Origin: Linyphia triangularis
Lineage: Eukaryota; Arthropoda; Arachnida; Araneae; Linyphiidae
Reading direction: 5' to 3'
Assembly: GCA_963978545.1 (NCBI GenBank)
Contig: OZ021729.1
Span: 10,529,501-10,593,500, forward strand
DNA: 64,000 nt
The notes under the pieces were generated by a model. The model worked only from the letters and a program-made list of their open reading frames with translations. It was not told the DNA's origin and made no database searches. Within the stretch, counting starts at the first letter, position 1. Each line of letters starts with the position of its first letter. The position numbers and the translations under genes were made by a program. This document shows, in pieces, positions 45,076-55,384 of the stretch.

Positions 45076-45456
45076 CACGTTCGTTGCCGATCACACAGCA
45101 GCGCGGAATGTCTGGTTGTTCCCCAGTAGCGTCTTGGCGCAGCATAGCCACTACTGGTTTTTGTGCCATAAAAAAACAATCAATCCCAGTAGCGTCCTGA
45201 ACAGACTGCACCCGATTGGAGTTTCCTTTCATACTGGAATTAACTGAAGTAACAAATTAATATTTGTCATGTGACATAAATATCAGATACATCGTGTTTT
45301 TCTCCATAAAGTTAACAAGAAGCTTGTGTTTTTAAAACACAGTTTCATGTAATTCCAGCAGAGCACGGCAACTCCGATCGGGAGCAGTCTGGTCGGGACT
45401 GACTACTGGTAAGTAACAAGACATCACGCGATATCGCGTGATTGGCAATCAACGTG
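45076..45456. mobile_element. TTAA-flanked MITE, piggyBac-like ends
   Basis: TTAA stands outside both ends (45072-45075 and 45457-45460). The termini CACGTTCGTTGCCGATCAC and the inverse of CACGTTGATTGCCAATCAC are inverted repeats. CCCAGTAGCGTC occurs twice inside (45122 and 45186), and CACGCGATATCGCGTG near 45425 is a perfect palindrome. 381 bp, non-coding; the minus-strand frame at 45345-45602 crosses its border and is not real. Confidence 0.8.
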
Positions 45457-45460
45457 TTAA

Positions 45461-46256
45461 AAGTTTTCCTCTTTAGATTGTAGTAATCAATATACGGTAC
45501 TCTTCCGTTTTCCAGGCGCAAGCGATAAATCGCCAAATAATGTAGAATTTCGCCAAATTTCTTCTTATAACCATAAGAGGAAAGTTCGTTTGGGACGAAC
45601 ATTTGAACAAATTCTCAAGGACATCACCGTATTCTGGAAAAACCAATTATTATAAGCATTCTTTTTTGGGTAAAACTGTTTTGCTTACAATTCATTAATA
45701 TCTGTTTATAGTTAAACTTGTTTTGCTTACTATTAAATAATATTTTTATATTTGTTTATAATTGAACGCTTTCGACTTTTATTCTGTTGACTGCTTGGTC
45801 ATTCGCTTCGCTTGGCGACGCTTCGCGTTTGGTTGGCGACATTTGCGCCCGGATAACGGAAGAGTACCCAATGGACCTTCAGAAATGTTTGTGTATGTAC
45901 TATTGAGACTACAAGGAAATGGCACATCTCTCCTGTAATTCTATTACCTCGTAACCTTAAATTTAATGAATTTTTGGTTAAAAATTGTTTTTATGTTTTC
46001 AAACATGCCTGATCGTTTCAAAAAAATACTTTCTAATCCCCAGATCTAGAACTGCTGTGGGTACCATCCGAATGGATAAAAGGAGTGAAATTACCCCCCC
46101 CCCCCTGTCGTTTTCAATTTAAAAATTAGGTAGAGAAAAATGGCAAAATTCATAGCAAAGAAAAGTATAATATTGGTTTTAAGTTATTTATTTGACCAGA
46201 AAATTAATTCCCAACTTTTTAATAATATTTCAATTTGAAATCCAATCGTCATTTAC
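45461..46256. other. Unassigned; CGCTTCGC-rich patch and C-run
   Basis: GGTCATTCGCTTCGCTTGGC, GACGCTTCGCGTTTGGTTGG (45800-45840) recalls the GCTTCGC-rich part of element B but is too short to assign. A C-run lies at 46096-46106. Confidence 0.35.
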
Positions 46257-46643
46257 CAAGGTTCCCACTGTCATTGAAAGTCATTAAAAGTGCTTAATAT
46301 TTTTGAACTAGTTTTCAAAGCCTTGAAAATGCTTAGAGGTGCTTAAAAGTCATTGAAAATGCTTAGAGGCCCTTAAAAGTCCTTAATTTTTGCGAATGTT
46401 GTGTGCCCAACTGCAAAAGTTATAAAAATACAACTCGGACTTGCTATCCCCGCGTGACCATCACTTATCTGCATCGTATCGGAGTTCTCTGACATATTTG
46501 TATCACTCATCCACCACCTTGCAACTTTTTTAGTAGAATATACTTTATTAACAATTTATGTATAGACATGATGCTTGAAAACAAATTTTCAAAGGTCCTT
46601 AAAAGTCATTGATTTTTATTCTTTGATTTGAGTGGGAACCCTG
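46257..46643. mobile_element. CAGGGTTCCCAC element, copy 2
   Basis: Nearly the same as 5764-6172 (GTGTGCCCAACTGCAAAAGT, CTTGCTATCCCCGCGTGACC, GGAGTTCTCTGACATATTTG), with a short deletion in the left part and one terminal change (CAAGGTTCCCAC). No target duplication is visible here. Confidence 0.85.
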
Positions 46644-46735
46644 TTTTTGGAAAAATCTAGGTTTGAACAAAAACTTGAGCCACCATACATTCACACTGCA
46701 AATACTCCTGTCAGCGGCACCCATGGTACAACTTT

Positions 46736-47270
46736 TCAACCCTTGGTTAGTCGCGTGATTGAAAAATATCCCCCGCAATCAATTTCTTAATAGATGACAG
46801 CCCATGATCAACGCCTTCTTACAGTTTTCTTTTTTCAAGTTATTTTTTAAATATTTTTTTAATTTTTACTTTATTCTGTTCAATAATGTTGTGTTTTTAA
46901 TTAAAATACACTCTTACTTTGATATTTGGTCGCGAATTTAATGGTATGCACAAAAATTTGAATTTGGGAGACATTTGGCCCCCACGCGACTAACGGCTGT
47001 TCAACCCTTGGTTAGTCGCGTGGTTGAAAAATATCTCCCGCAATCAATTTCTTAATAGATGACAGCCCATGATCAACGCCTTCTTACAGTTTTCTTTTTT
47101 CAAGTTATTTTTTAAATATTTTTTTTAATTTTTACTTTTTTCTGTTCAATAATGTTGTGTTTTTAATTAAAATAGACTCTTACTTTGATATTTGGTCGCG
47201 AATTTAATGGTATGCACAAAAATTTGAATTTGGGAGACATTTGTCCCCCCCCCCCCACGTGACTAACTGT
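46736..47270 (+). repeat. Two head-to-tail copies of a 265-bp short inverted-repeat unit
   Basis: TCAACCCTTGGTTAGTCGCG at 46736 recurs at 47001, and the whole unit repeats almost identically (ATAGATGACAGCCCATGATC, TATTTGGTCGCGAATTTAAT). Each unit itself starts GGTTAGTCGCGTG and ends CACGCGACTAAC (second copy CACGTGACTAAC after a C-run at 47246-47258). It therefore looks like a MITE that is tandemly duplicated. Confidence 0.85.
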
Positions 47271-47399
47271 GAGTCAACGGTTAAACAATCCCTTGTGTCC
47301 CAGTGTCATAATGCCAATTTACGTATTTTCATGTCTCCTGAACAACTACTTTTTATAAATTGTGTGGTATTTGAAAACGGTGATGTTATGAATTTAAAA

Positions 47400-47855
47400 T
47401 ATAATAACAGAGTGGCCACAGAACCGGGAAAACCTGGAAATCAGGGAAATGTCAGGAAGCTTTGTGATTCTGGAAAAATTCAGGGAAATGTCAGGGAACT
47501 TTTTAAAATTTCATGAAAATCGGGGAAATTTTGTCATTTTTAAGGCACGTTAATCCATATTTTGGCGCTGTTTACATGGACATTTGTAGTGGTAAGCCAT
47601 TAGAAGTTTAATGTTACGGAATAATTTAAACTTTTCATTACCAGCAAAACTATTTTTTAAAATTTGCATATTATCTCCGTAGCATACATATTCTATTTGA
47701 TCAGGATGTCTAGACATATGGAAAATCTAAGAAAATTGGGACAATTAAAAAAAAAAAAGTTTGCCCTAAAATCAGGGAATTTTTTAGAAATCTTTTAGGG
47801 AATTATCAGGGAACTTTTTTTCCTGAATTTTGTGTGTGTTCGCCCTGAATAATAA
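47400..47855. mobile_element. CAGGGTGGCCACA-type element, copy 2
   Basis: GAGTGGCCACAGAACCGGGA, AAACCTGGAAATCAGGGAAA on the left; AATTATCAGGGAACTTTTTT, TCCTGAATTTTGTG on the right. Middle: TTAATGTTACGGAATAATTT as in copy 1. The ends are diverged (TGTGTTCGCCCTG). Confidence 0.65.
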
Positions 47856-47930
47856 ACATTAGTTAAATTTTTCTCCCCCAAATGGAAATGCATACTTTTA
47901 AGTTCTTATAAATGGAGGTTAACATTACTA

Positions 47931-48161
47931 TACTAAACTCCAACTTAACTTGACATCACCAGACGATAGATCTTCACCGTGCTCATAGGCAAGTCATCCA
48001 TTTTAGCGGAGTGAAGACATAATTCTCGCCAAACCTTTTGTTCTGTACAGGGTTGTGGTTTGGCGAACATTATGCTTTCACGCCGCCAAAATGTATTAAA
48101 TACCTATGAGCACTGCGACGATCTACCTTCTAGTGATGTCAAGTTAAGTTGAAGTTTAGTA
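47931..48161. mobile_element. MITE family 1, copy 2
   Basis: TACTAAACTCCAACTTAACT ... AGTTGAAGTTTAGTA with the same arms as 1832-2072 (GTGCTCATAGG, GCCGCCAAAATG). The asymmetric loop (AACCTTTTGTTCTGTACAGG) is inverted relative to copy 1, so the two copies are in opposite orientation. Confidence 0.85.
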
Positions 48162-48774
48162 AAGCTGAACTTAATCGGGAAAGTTGCAAATAAGGTTTAG
48201 ACCTAAAAGCGAAGAATTCCATCACTGTTTAGAATACGTCTTATAATTGCCTTTGAAGCGCAATATCTATTTTACAATTATTTTATTTTTAAAAGATATT
48301 TTTACAAAATCTCAATTGTACACATACATAATTATATGAACATCTGTGAATTGTACTACACTTTTCCAAAAGGCAATGAGCATTATAACTTTACGAACCC
48401 TGTAAAATTATTTGTATGTATATAAGTTATAGGCAATCGTATGCCATTAAGTACTTTTGCCTAAATTAATCGAACAAAGTTTCAGGTCTTTATATAGCTC
48501 ATTTTTATTGAAATATTGATTATTATCTAACTCTTTTATTTTAAAAAATAACGAATTAATATTCATGTCTTCCTCTGCGAATGTGCCAGTGCAATTGGAA
48601 TGTACGAAAACTATTCTAAATTAGACTAGCGTAAAAGGTGCTATGCCAAAATTCGTAAAATTAACTTGACAATCAAAGGCATTTTCAAATTGTTTTATAA
48701 TTAAATTATTACTTTTATTTTAAGAATATTGGATAATTTATCGTCTGCTTTTTTTAAAAGAACCTCTTAATTCA
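48162..48774. other. AT-rich, unassigned
   Basis: Nothing recognised. Confidence 0.4.
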
Positions 48775-49040
48775 TATTTAATGTGTAAAAACTCATTAAT
48801 CCACATTTAATTAATCGATATTTACTAATTTACATTGATTGATTGATCAAAAACTTATTAATCCATATGTAATGAGTCGAAACTCGTTAAGATGCATTTA
48901 AGGAATCACAATTTATCAATCCACATTTAACAATTAACACTTAGTTGATTCACATTTAACGGGCCATAACTCATTGATCAACATTTATTTGGCCATAACT
49001 CATCGACTCACATTTAATGAGTAAAAACTTATTAAATTCA
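48775..49040 (+). repeat. Degenerate minisatellite, about 30-35 bp units
   Basis: AACTCATTAATCCACATTTA, AACTTATTAATCCATATGTA, AACTCGTTAAGATGCATTTA, TTTATCAATCCACATTTAAC, AACTCATCGACTCACATTTA and so on: about eight imperfect units. Old, with heavy drift. Confidence 0.7.
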
Positions 49041-49580
49041 GGCTTAAATATTGATTTAAAAAAAAAAATGAAATTTAAATTGAGCCCATGGTAACTAAAT
49101 TTACAAGTGTTCCACATAGCATCACAATTTCAAATTGCAATTCTCAAAAATGAAATTTGCAATTTTTTTTATTTCCTGCTAAACAGTTTGTATGACGCTT
49201 TTAAAGTTTGGAAAAATGGCGGATATGTTATTGTATTTATTTTAGAATTTGTAATGTATCAATATTATTCAGATTACAGAGTAATTTTCGTTTTACTAGT
49301 CATTGCCATATTATACTATTTATTATGTTAAAAGTTGTTAATCGTTGCATATTTTAATGTTTTTTCACGAAATTTACTGATCAACTATATGTGTATGGTT
49401 TTTTAATATGTTTTTCTTATTGACTTCATTTCATATCACTGCCATCCACAATACTCAAACATACAATTAAAAATGTGTTCGATATTAGTAATTACAATAT
49501 TTTCAGCATGTATATTTCCTTTACAAATTCTCAATCTGCACTTTATCTAATTTACCTTTGCATACATTAAGATGTAGCCT
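49041..49580. other. AT-rich, unassigned
   Basis: The 74-codon frame 49107-49331 is hydrophobic and aromatic but low-complexity, without splice or promoter context. Not called. Confidence 0.4.
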
Positions 49581-50013
49581 TTAGTAAGGATCATTCCCTA
49601 TACCTGTTATGTTACAATCTTCTAGCCCAGTGCATTTAGAAACTACTTTCTATAAATCCTTGAAATTTGGTGAGTAGGTACGAAAAAGATCACTTAATGA
49701 ATTTACATAAATATTTATACTTTCCATTGTAAACACATAAATTGTTTTCATTTAATGTGTATCTATCATAAATGAAAATTAAAATAGCAAAAGACTACAC
49801 CAGATGGAGCCACTGCATATGCATTGATGTAAGGATTTCAAATATAAAATAAAATATATTAGACGCTATTTTCGAGTTTTTAATTTTTGTCATTTCATTA
49901 AGTGATCTTTTTCGTACCTATTCACCAAATTTCATGATTTTATACAAAGTAGTTTCTAAATGCACTGGGCTAGAAGTTTGTAACATAACAGGTATAGGGA
50001 ATGATCCTTACTA
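49581..50013. mobile_element. GTAAGGATCATTC element, copy 3 (best preserved)
   Basis: TTAGTAAGGATCATTCCCTA at the left is mirrored by TAGGGAATGATCCTTACTAA at the right. The arms continue through CAGTGCATTTAGAAACTACT and GGTGAGTAGGTACGAAAAAG, ATCACTTAATGA. The middle has TTAAAATAGCAAAAGACTAC and CCAGATGGAGCCACTGCATA, inverted relative to copy 1 (GTGGCTCCACCTGG). Non-coding. Confidence 0.9.
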
Positions 50014-51065
50014 AGATAATAGCGTGCTCTTTTGCCTTATGTTTTAATTTTTTATAACAATCAAAGTTATAACAATCAATGAACAATTCTAGTTACTACT
50101 TATTCAAGAATATGACTGTCATTTTGGATGTTTATATGTGCAATATGTTAATGAATTATTCTTTATATATTTTAACTAACAAAAAATAACAATGAACGAA
50201 CATAACTAAATTACATAGTCCCTAACCAAAAGTTTTTGTGGAGCTACAACAGGTGTTTGTGAGAAAGAAATTTACTCTTCTCAACTTCATTTGTAACCTT
50301 TTATTTCCATTGTAAAAACATATATTGTAAATTCACATTGGTTTTACATTGTATTAGAAATTCTTTACCTTTTTTAATAATTGTTTTATAAATACATTTA
50401 AAAGTGTAATTTTTCGTAATTATTGTAAAGTTATTTATTCAGAAAAAAATTCTTAGTTTGGTAATTTACTAGCGTAAATGTTACTTTATTATTCCTGTTA
50501 TTTCCAATATTAAAATTATTCAGATACTTCAGATTTTGTATTTACTTTATGTAATAGTTTCATTTTTTGTGTGTATATCACAATTTTATTTTTAGTGTAG
50601 TTTTTATGGTTCTGACTGTCTCTTTCTGCTACTATGAAGTGCCTATCACTGCCAGATTCGGTTCGTAATTTTGTACTATGATAAGTTAAGAGGTCGAAAT
50701 CTTATCGCGCATACCTCCCTCTCCAACCCTACCACACCTACGAGAAATAAATTTTAAAAGTTTAAATGAATGAAAAATAAATTTTAAAATGAGATGAATG
50801 AAACAAAATGAAAAAATTTAAAAATGAATTTTAAAAAATTTAGAATTTCTGTAGTTGTTAATTGTACTTCTTTTGCAGTTAATAAATATAAAAATAAGAG
50901 TATTTTTGTAAATTTTAAATAAAGTATTTATTGAATAAAGTTTTTTTTTTTTTTTTTTTTTTTTTTTTATTTAAATGTTTAAAACGTAATCACACGAGAT
51001 CCGTAGTAGTAGTAGTAGCAATAAAATGATGACTTAAAATACTAATGTTTTGTATTATATTGTAC
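50014..51065. other. AT-rich, unassigned; T-run and GTA trinucleotides
   Basis: T-run at 50941-50968 and (GTA)5 at 51003-51017. No exon seen. Confidence 0.45.
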
Positions 51066-51373
51066 TAGATGCGTGGCTTTGTGTAGACCTGTCGTTGGTG
51101 TGTAGGTCCCAGCTTTTGGCGCTTCGCGAGAGGCTCGCTTCGCTTGCAGGAAAGTTCATTGCTACGCAAAACTAAGTTCGCTTCGCTTGCTAAAAGTTTC
51201 ATTGTAACAAACACAGCCCGCTTCGCTCGCTGAAAAGTTTATTAAAACTCGTTGAAAGGTGCATTTCTATGCCAAGTATAGGCTCGCTTCACTCACTAAA
51301 AATTAATTGCTACGTTAACTCTTAATGTTAGAATCCTCTCCCCTGTCCGGAAATAATTTTTTCCCCCTGTTAA

Positions 51374-52391
51374 GGGAGGGGTAAGGGTTTCAACGTAAAA
51401 AATAACACTTTTTTTGTGATTTTTTATCTCAAATATCGATTGAGCAATTTTATTCAAACCTTCTATACATTATTGAGCATAGTTTTGACTATGTTCTGTA
51501 AATTTTTCATGCAAAAATATTAAACCATTAGCCCGTGACAGAGTTTCCCCCAGGACGTCTTGGAAAAAAAACAATTTGCGGTGTTCACTGTAACTCGGCC
51601 GGAAATTGTCTGAAAATAAAAAACCATAAAAATTTAGTTAAATTATAAACAAATCTTCCCCCCAACGTTCTCTGATTATTTTTTTTTTAATTTAAAAATT
51701 TTTGGCGGCCATCTAAAGTGTGAACCGTTATTTTCGACTAAAATTTCCGCCATTTTGTGGGTGGGAAACACCCTTAATGTTAAATTATTTTTTTTTACTA
51801 TACGTAGGGGGGGAGGTATTTTATATGAAGAAAATGTGTACAAAGTTTGAAATGAATCGGTCGAGTAGTTTTCAAATGGCAGTGAACACGGACTTTGAAA
51901 AAGTAGTTTTGAGAAAAACGCGTTTAAAGTTTATGAAGCAAAAAAGTGAAGAAAAAATTATTTTTTTTAAACTTACACAGAATCATCAATTCCAGCTCCA
52001 TACAGCACACATCCTTCAGCATTGTCGATGTCTTCAGCCTGTTTTTTTTCAAGTCTTCGTTTTATTCTGGCTTCTTTGCTCTGCTGCACAGCTTGGAACT
52101 CGGCCCTATCAATGCGATTGCTGTCCGTAGATGATGCATACTCGTGAGCGCTTGGGCCGACACTGACGTCCATATCAGACAGAAAAGTTAGAAGAGCACC
52201 AGCACCTTCATTGAATGTGCATGCAGCTACATAAAATGCAAGGCCCCGAGACTAATTAAACAATAACTTCAAGAATATTGCTTAGATCGGATTAAAATTT
52301 TGAGGACATATTCTTGAAATGTTAAACAATAAGATAAAAAAAAAAATAAAAAAAAATCGATTTTTCGAAAGTGAAAACCCTTACCCCGCCC
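51374..52391 (-). mobile_element. Kolobok-like DNA element flanked by TTAA
   Basis: TTAA lies directly outside both ends (51370-51373 and 52392-52395). Termini GGGAGGGGTAAGGGTTT and the inverse of GGGCGGGGTAAGGGTTTTCA are inverted repeats. Inside is a minus-strand exon with a transposase-like C-terminal signature and an intron-like remainder. TTAA target, G-rich ends and this protein tail together fit the Kolobok superfamily as I remember it; piggyBac is less likely from the end sequence. At 1018 bp it is an internally deleted, non-autonomous copy. Confidence 0.65.
51977..52251 (-). pseudogene. Transposase-like C-terminal exon
   Basis: On the minus strand acceptor TTTAATTAG leads to an open frame of about 91 codons ending at donor GT|GTAAGT. 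It reads SRGLAFYVAACTFNEGAGAL, then SDMDVSVGPSAHEYAS, then RIDRAEFQAVQQSKEAR, then basic KRRLEKKQAEDIDNAEG and LYGAGIDDS. The pattern CxFNxGxG...GP...D..R...K..R.RR...K....EG..YGAG is one I associate with C-termini of repetitive transposon proteins in arthropods and cnidarians. The rest of the transposase is missing, hence pseudogene. The plus-strand frame 51720-52130 overlaps it antisense and is rejected. Confidence 0.6.
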
Positions 52392-52431
52392 TTAATACAA
52401 TAATACAATACCCCTCACTCCTTTGAGAATA

Positions 52432-52614
52432 GCCGACCGAACGGTATAGTGGTTAGCGTGCTAGCTTCTGGACCGCGAGGTTGCGGGTTCGAGTCCCGTG
52501 TTAGGCATGGGTGTTTGTAAATGTATGTTGGCTTGTTTAATGAGGAATGTTTCGGCGCATTATAGCCCTCGTGTTGCTGACGGTTCCAGATAATCTGAAA
52601 ACAACCAACCAACT
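52432..52614 (+). mobile_element. SINE-1, copy 2, with 10-bp target duplication
   Basis: TTTGAGAATA flanks both sides (52422-52431 and 52615-52624). Head GCCGACCGAACGGTATAGTG with A-box TATAGTGGTTAGCGTGCTAG and B-box GGGTTCGAGTCCCG. The tail ends AACAACCAACCAAC. It is inserted in element B. Confidence 0.92.
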
Positions 52615-52990
52615 TTTGAGAATAATTTAATGTGTTTGTGAAAAGTAAAATTAGAAGATCAAAACTATTTATGTTGAAGATTTCAGAACTGTTGCCTTAT
52701 TAGAAATCGCGTTGTAAAATATATATTAATTAATTACAAAATTAACTAAAAGAAACTTTAAATTCTAGAATTTTAAAATTATGTTTGACAAATTATTTTT
52801 TAAAAAATGTCATAGCTGTAGATCTATTACAATTCGTTTTGTAATTTTTTTCATCAGTTAAAAAAAAAAAAAAAAATTAAGAATAACTAATTAGAATTTT
52901 AACATTTTGGTTTGCAAAAGTCCAATTAGAAGGCTAAAACTGCTTATGTTGAAAATTGCAGAGTTCTACCCCTATTTTAAATACCTTTCT

Positions 52991-53300
52991 ATAGATCCGC
53001 AGACACGCATACTCATTATTATTATAGATAAAACTACAACTGTATGAACAACAATGAAATTATTTTTAATAAAAGTTTGATACTCTTAACTTTTCAAAGT
53101 AACGTATAATTAAGTAAACTCATAGTATTTAAATATATAGTTCACTTTTCTAAATTCGTGCAAAGAGAACTTTTGAGCAATTTTTCATTTCCAAGCACGC
53201 AATCGTGATTGGTATAATTTATAGTACATTAATTAACTAAAACAAAGTTTTTTATGCAAAGCCTTTGTGTTCACTACCAACTTTTATGTGTAATTTCTAC
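52991..53300. other. AT-rich spacer
   Basis: Nothing recognised. Confidence 0.4.
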
Positions 53301-54260
53301 TTATTACTTTCAATTACCCATATGTAATGCATAGGGTTATGAAAGTACAGTATTCGGTCCGAAAAAAAAAAAAAAAAAAAAAAAATCGATTTTCCCTCCC
53401 CCACGTTTTGGAAAAAAAAAATCGATTCCCCTCTCCCCCCACGTTTTGGAAAAAAAAAATCGATTTTCCCTCCCCCACGTTTTGGAAAAAAAATCGATTC
53501 CCCTCTCCCCCCACGTTTTGGAAAAAAAAATCGATTTTCCCTCCCCCACGTTTTGGAAAAAAAAATCGATTCCCCTCTCCCTCCACGTTTTGGAAAAAAA
53601 AAAATCGATTCCCCCCCCCCCCCCCACGTTTTGGAACATCCTGATTTAAAAATAGTATTCTAGAAAAAAAGTCTGTCTGTGGTCAACATGACTACCGAAC
53701 AAATTAACTTACGAGATTCAAATTTGGTTTGATGGTTGGTGGTAGCCATGAGATCTGCCATTAAGGTTTTCGTCAAAATCTCGCATGCGCATATGGTAGC
53801 TGCCATTGAAAAATTCATGTTTTTCAGTAATTACTAAAAAACGCCTCTCACAATTTCCTTCAAAATCGTTGTGGTAATGCCTCTTAAGGTGTTCTAAACA
53901 TCCCCACATCCGAAATTCTCGCAAAAATACTTTATATAATGGCGTAAAAAATTGAAAAACGATTGTCTTTAGCACAGAGCTCTCTTTCCTTTAGCATACC
54001 ATATCAACGATCGTTTTTTGTTCTCTGCTCAATTTCACTTACAGGAAAAGATAATATAAGAATTTTCGATAAGGTTATCGCCAAAATCATCATTTTGGCG
54101 GAGCTTTTCCTTTCTTTATTTAAGTCACATACACTTTCGCCAGACTGTTCATTTTTACGAAATGAACGATGAAAATATAATTACGGTAAATGACACAAAT
54201 CCGCGTTAGTACTATAGTCTAATTGAAAGTTGTGCGATGTTCCACACCCTTATGTTTGGT
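53301..54260 (-). repeat. Element A, inverted copy with an internal minisatellite
   Basis: Palindromic end (TACTTTCAATTACCC, ATAGGGTTATGAAAGTA) at 53302-53347, minisatellite at 53366-53640, then the A boxes in reverse: CACGTTTTGGAACATCCTGA, TCTCGCATGCGCATA, GCCTCTTAAGGTGTTCTAAA, TCTCTTTCCTTTAGCATACC, CATCATTTTGGCGGAGC, ATTGAAAGTTGTGCGATGTT. Frame 53718-53975 (minus) resembles 57696-57989 (plus), because both translate the same repeat. Confidence 0.85.
53366..53640. repeat. Minisatellite, about eight units of 30-35 bp, derived from element A
   Basis: Units read AATCGATTTTCCCTCCCCCA followed by CGTTTTGGAAAAAAA, alternating with CGATTCCCCTCTCCCCCCAC. The last unit runs straight into CACGTTTTGGAACATCCTGA, an element A box, so the array grew from that point. 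Long frames on both strands are repeat translations. Confidence 0.9.
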
Positions 54261-54534
54261 GATTTTGAGCTTAAATTGAGTTTTAATAATGTTTCACCAC
54301 TGCGAATAAATCTCTCGATGCCGTCCCATTGGCTAACTTATTTTGCCTCCAAAATTTGATAGAATGCATTGTCATCGACGAAGAGTCGACCTGTCAAGTT
54401 TCAGATCAATTCGATGACGACAAGTGTGAAGAGTTGCCCACCAAAAACACATACAAAATCGAAGTTGATATCGAAAGATTTAAAACTAGGGGTGTGGAAC
54501 ATTGTATAACTTTCAAATTCACTATAATACTGAT
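54261..54534. repeat. Element C-like and element A start fragments
   Basis: CCTCCAAAATTTGATAGAAT, GCATTGTCATCGACGAAGAG, AGTTTCAGATCAATTCGATG, ACGACAAG is the inverted element C core. It is followed by ACTAGGGGTGTGGAACATTG, TATAACTTTCAAATTCACTA, the start of element A. This shows that element C-type sequence can abut element A. Confidence 0.65.
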
Positions 54535-55384
54535 TAATATTAAACGTGCCTCCCCATGTCGAAAAGCAAATATAATTGTCCCCGTTAATACAATAATGCA
54601 AGACCCTTTTGAGAATATTTTAACACGCGTTTGTGAAAAAAGGGCCATAATAAGATTTTTTTTTTAAATATAAACTAGGTTTCCGTAGATTTACCTGCAG
54701 GCACACACACGAACAAACTCGAAGTTAATACTAGGGGTGAGGAACATCGCACAACTTTCAATTACACTATAATACTGATGTTAGTTTGTATCATTTACCG
54801 TTTTTATATTTTCAACATTGATTTAAAAAAATTGGTCAGTTTGGCGATGTTTTTTACCATAATTCTTGTATGGGTCTTATATTATCCTTTATTGTGAGTG
54901 AAACTGAGGAGAGGAGAAAAAGTTATCCTTGATGAGGTATGCTCCAGGAAATAGAACTCTGTGTTAAAGGCAATCGTTTTTCAACTTTTTATGCCATTAT
55001 ATAAAGCATTTTTGCGAGAATTTCGGAGGTGGGGATGTTTAGAACACCTTAAGAGGCATTACCACAACGATTTTGAAGGAAATCGTTAGCGGCGTTGTTT
55101 AGCAATTACTGAAAAACATGATTTTTTCAAAGGCAGCTATCATATGCGCATACGCGATTATGACGAAAACCTGAATGGTAGCCACCACCAACCCTCGTAC
55201 CAAATTTGAACCTCTTAGGTCAGTTTGTTAGGGAGTTTTGCTGACCACGTACACTCATACACACAGACATTTTTTCTAGATCACTTTTTTGAAATCCGGA
55301 TGTTCCTAAACGTGTAGAAATGCAAAAATATCACTTTTTTTTTACCGAATACTATACTTTCTATGAATACATATGGGTAATTAA
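54535..55384 (+). repeat. Element B end joined to element A, direct copy
   Basis: TTAAACGTGCCTCCCCATGT, CGAAAAGCAAATATAATTGT, CCCTTTTGAGAATATTTTAA, GGGCCATAATAAGA, CCTGCAGGCACACACACGAA, then element A from GGAACATCGCACAACTTTCA to TTTCTATGAATACATATGGG. This joined order also occurs at 56948-58225, so B and A may be parts of one longer transposon. Confidence 0.8.

Larger units (their letters stand above)
51066..52990 (+). repeat. Element B, direct copy, containing a TTAA element and a SINE
   Basis: Starts ACTAGATGCGTGGC, then the GCTTCGC-rich part (GGCTCGCTTCGCTTGCAGGA, TCACTCACTAAAAATTAATT, GCTACGTTAACTC). It resumes after the insertion with ATACAATACCCCTCACTCCT, TTTGAGAATAATTTAATGTG, and ends in diverged tandem units (TTAGAAGATCAAAACTATTT, TTAGAAGGCTAAAACTGCTT with ATGTTGAAGATTTCAGAACT). 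Its order mirrors 30885-31735. Confidence 0.75.

Noticed and set aside
51720..52130. 136-codon plus-strand ORF
   Set aside because: It overlaps antisense the spliced transposase-like exon, which has better evidence.
52432..52505. Functional tRNA gene
   Set aside because: The A- and B-boxes belong to SINE-1: a long non-tRNA tail and target duplications are attached, and the acceptor stem is not formed.
53314..53649. Five overlapping Phe/Lys/Pro-rich ORFs on both strands
   Set aside because: They are translations of the minisatellite (A-runs and CCC words).
54329..54667. 112-codon ORF
   Set aside because: It runs across the junction of element C-like, A and B fragments; no domain.
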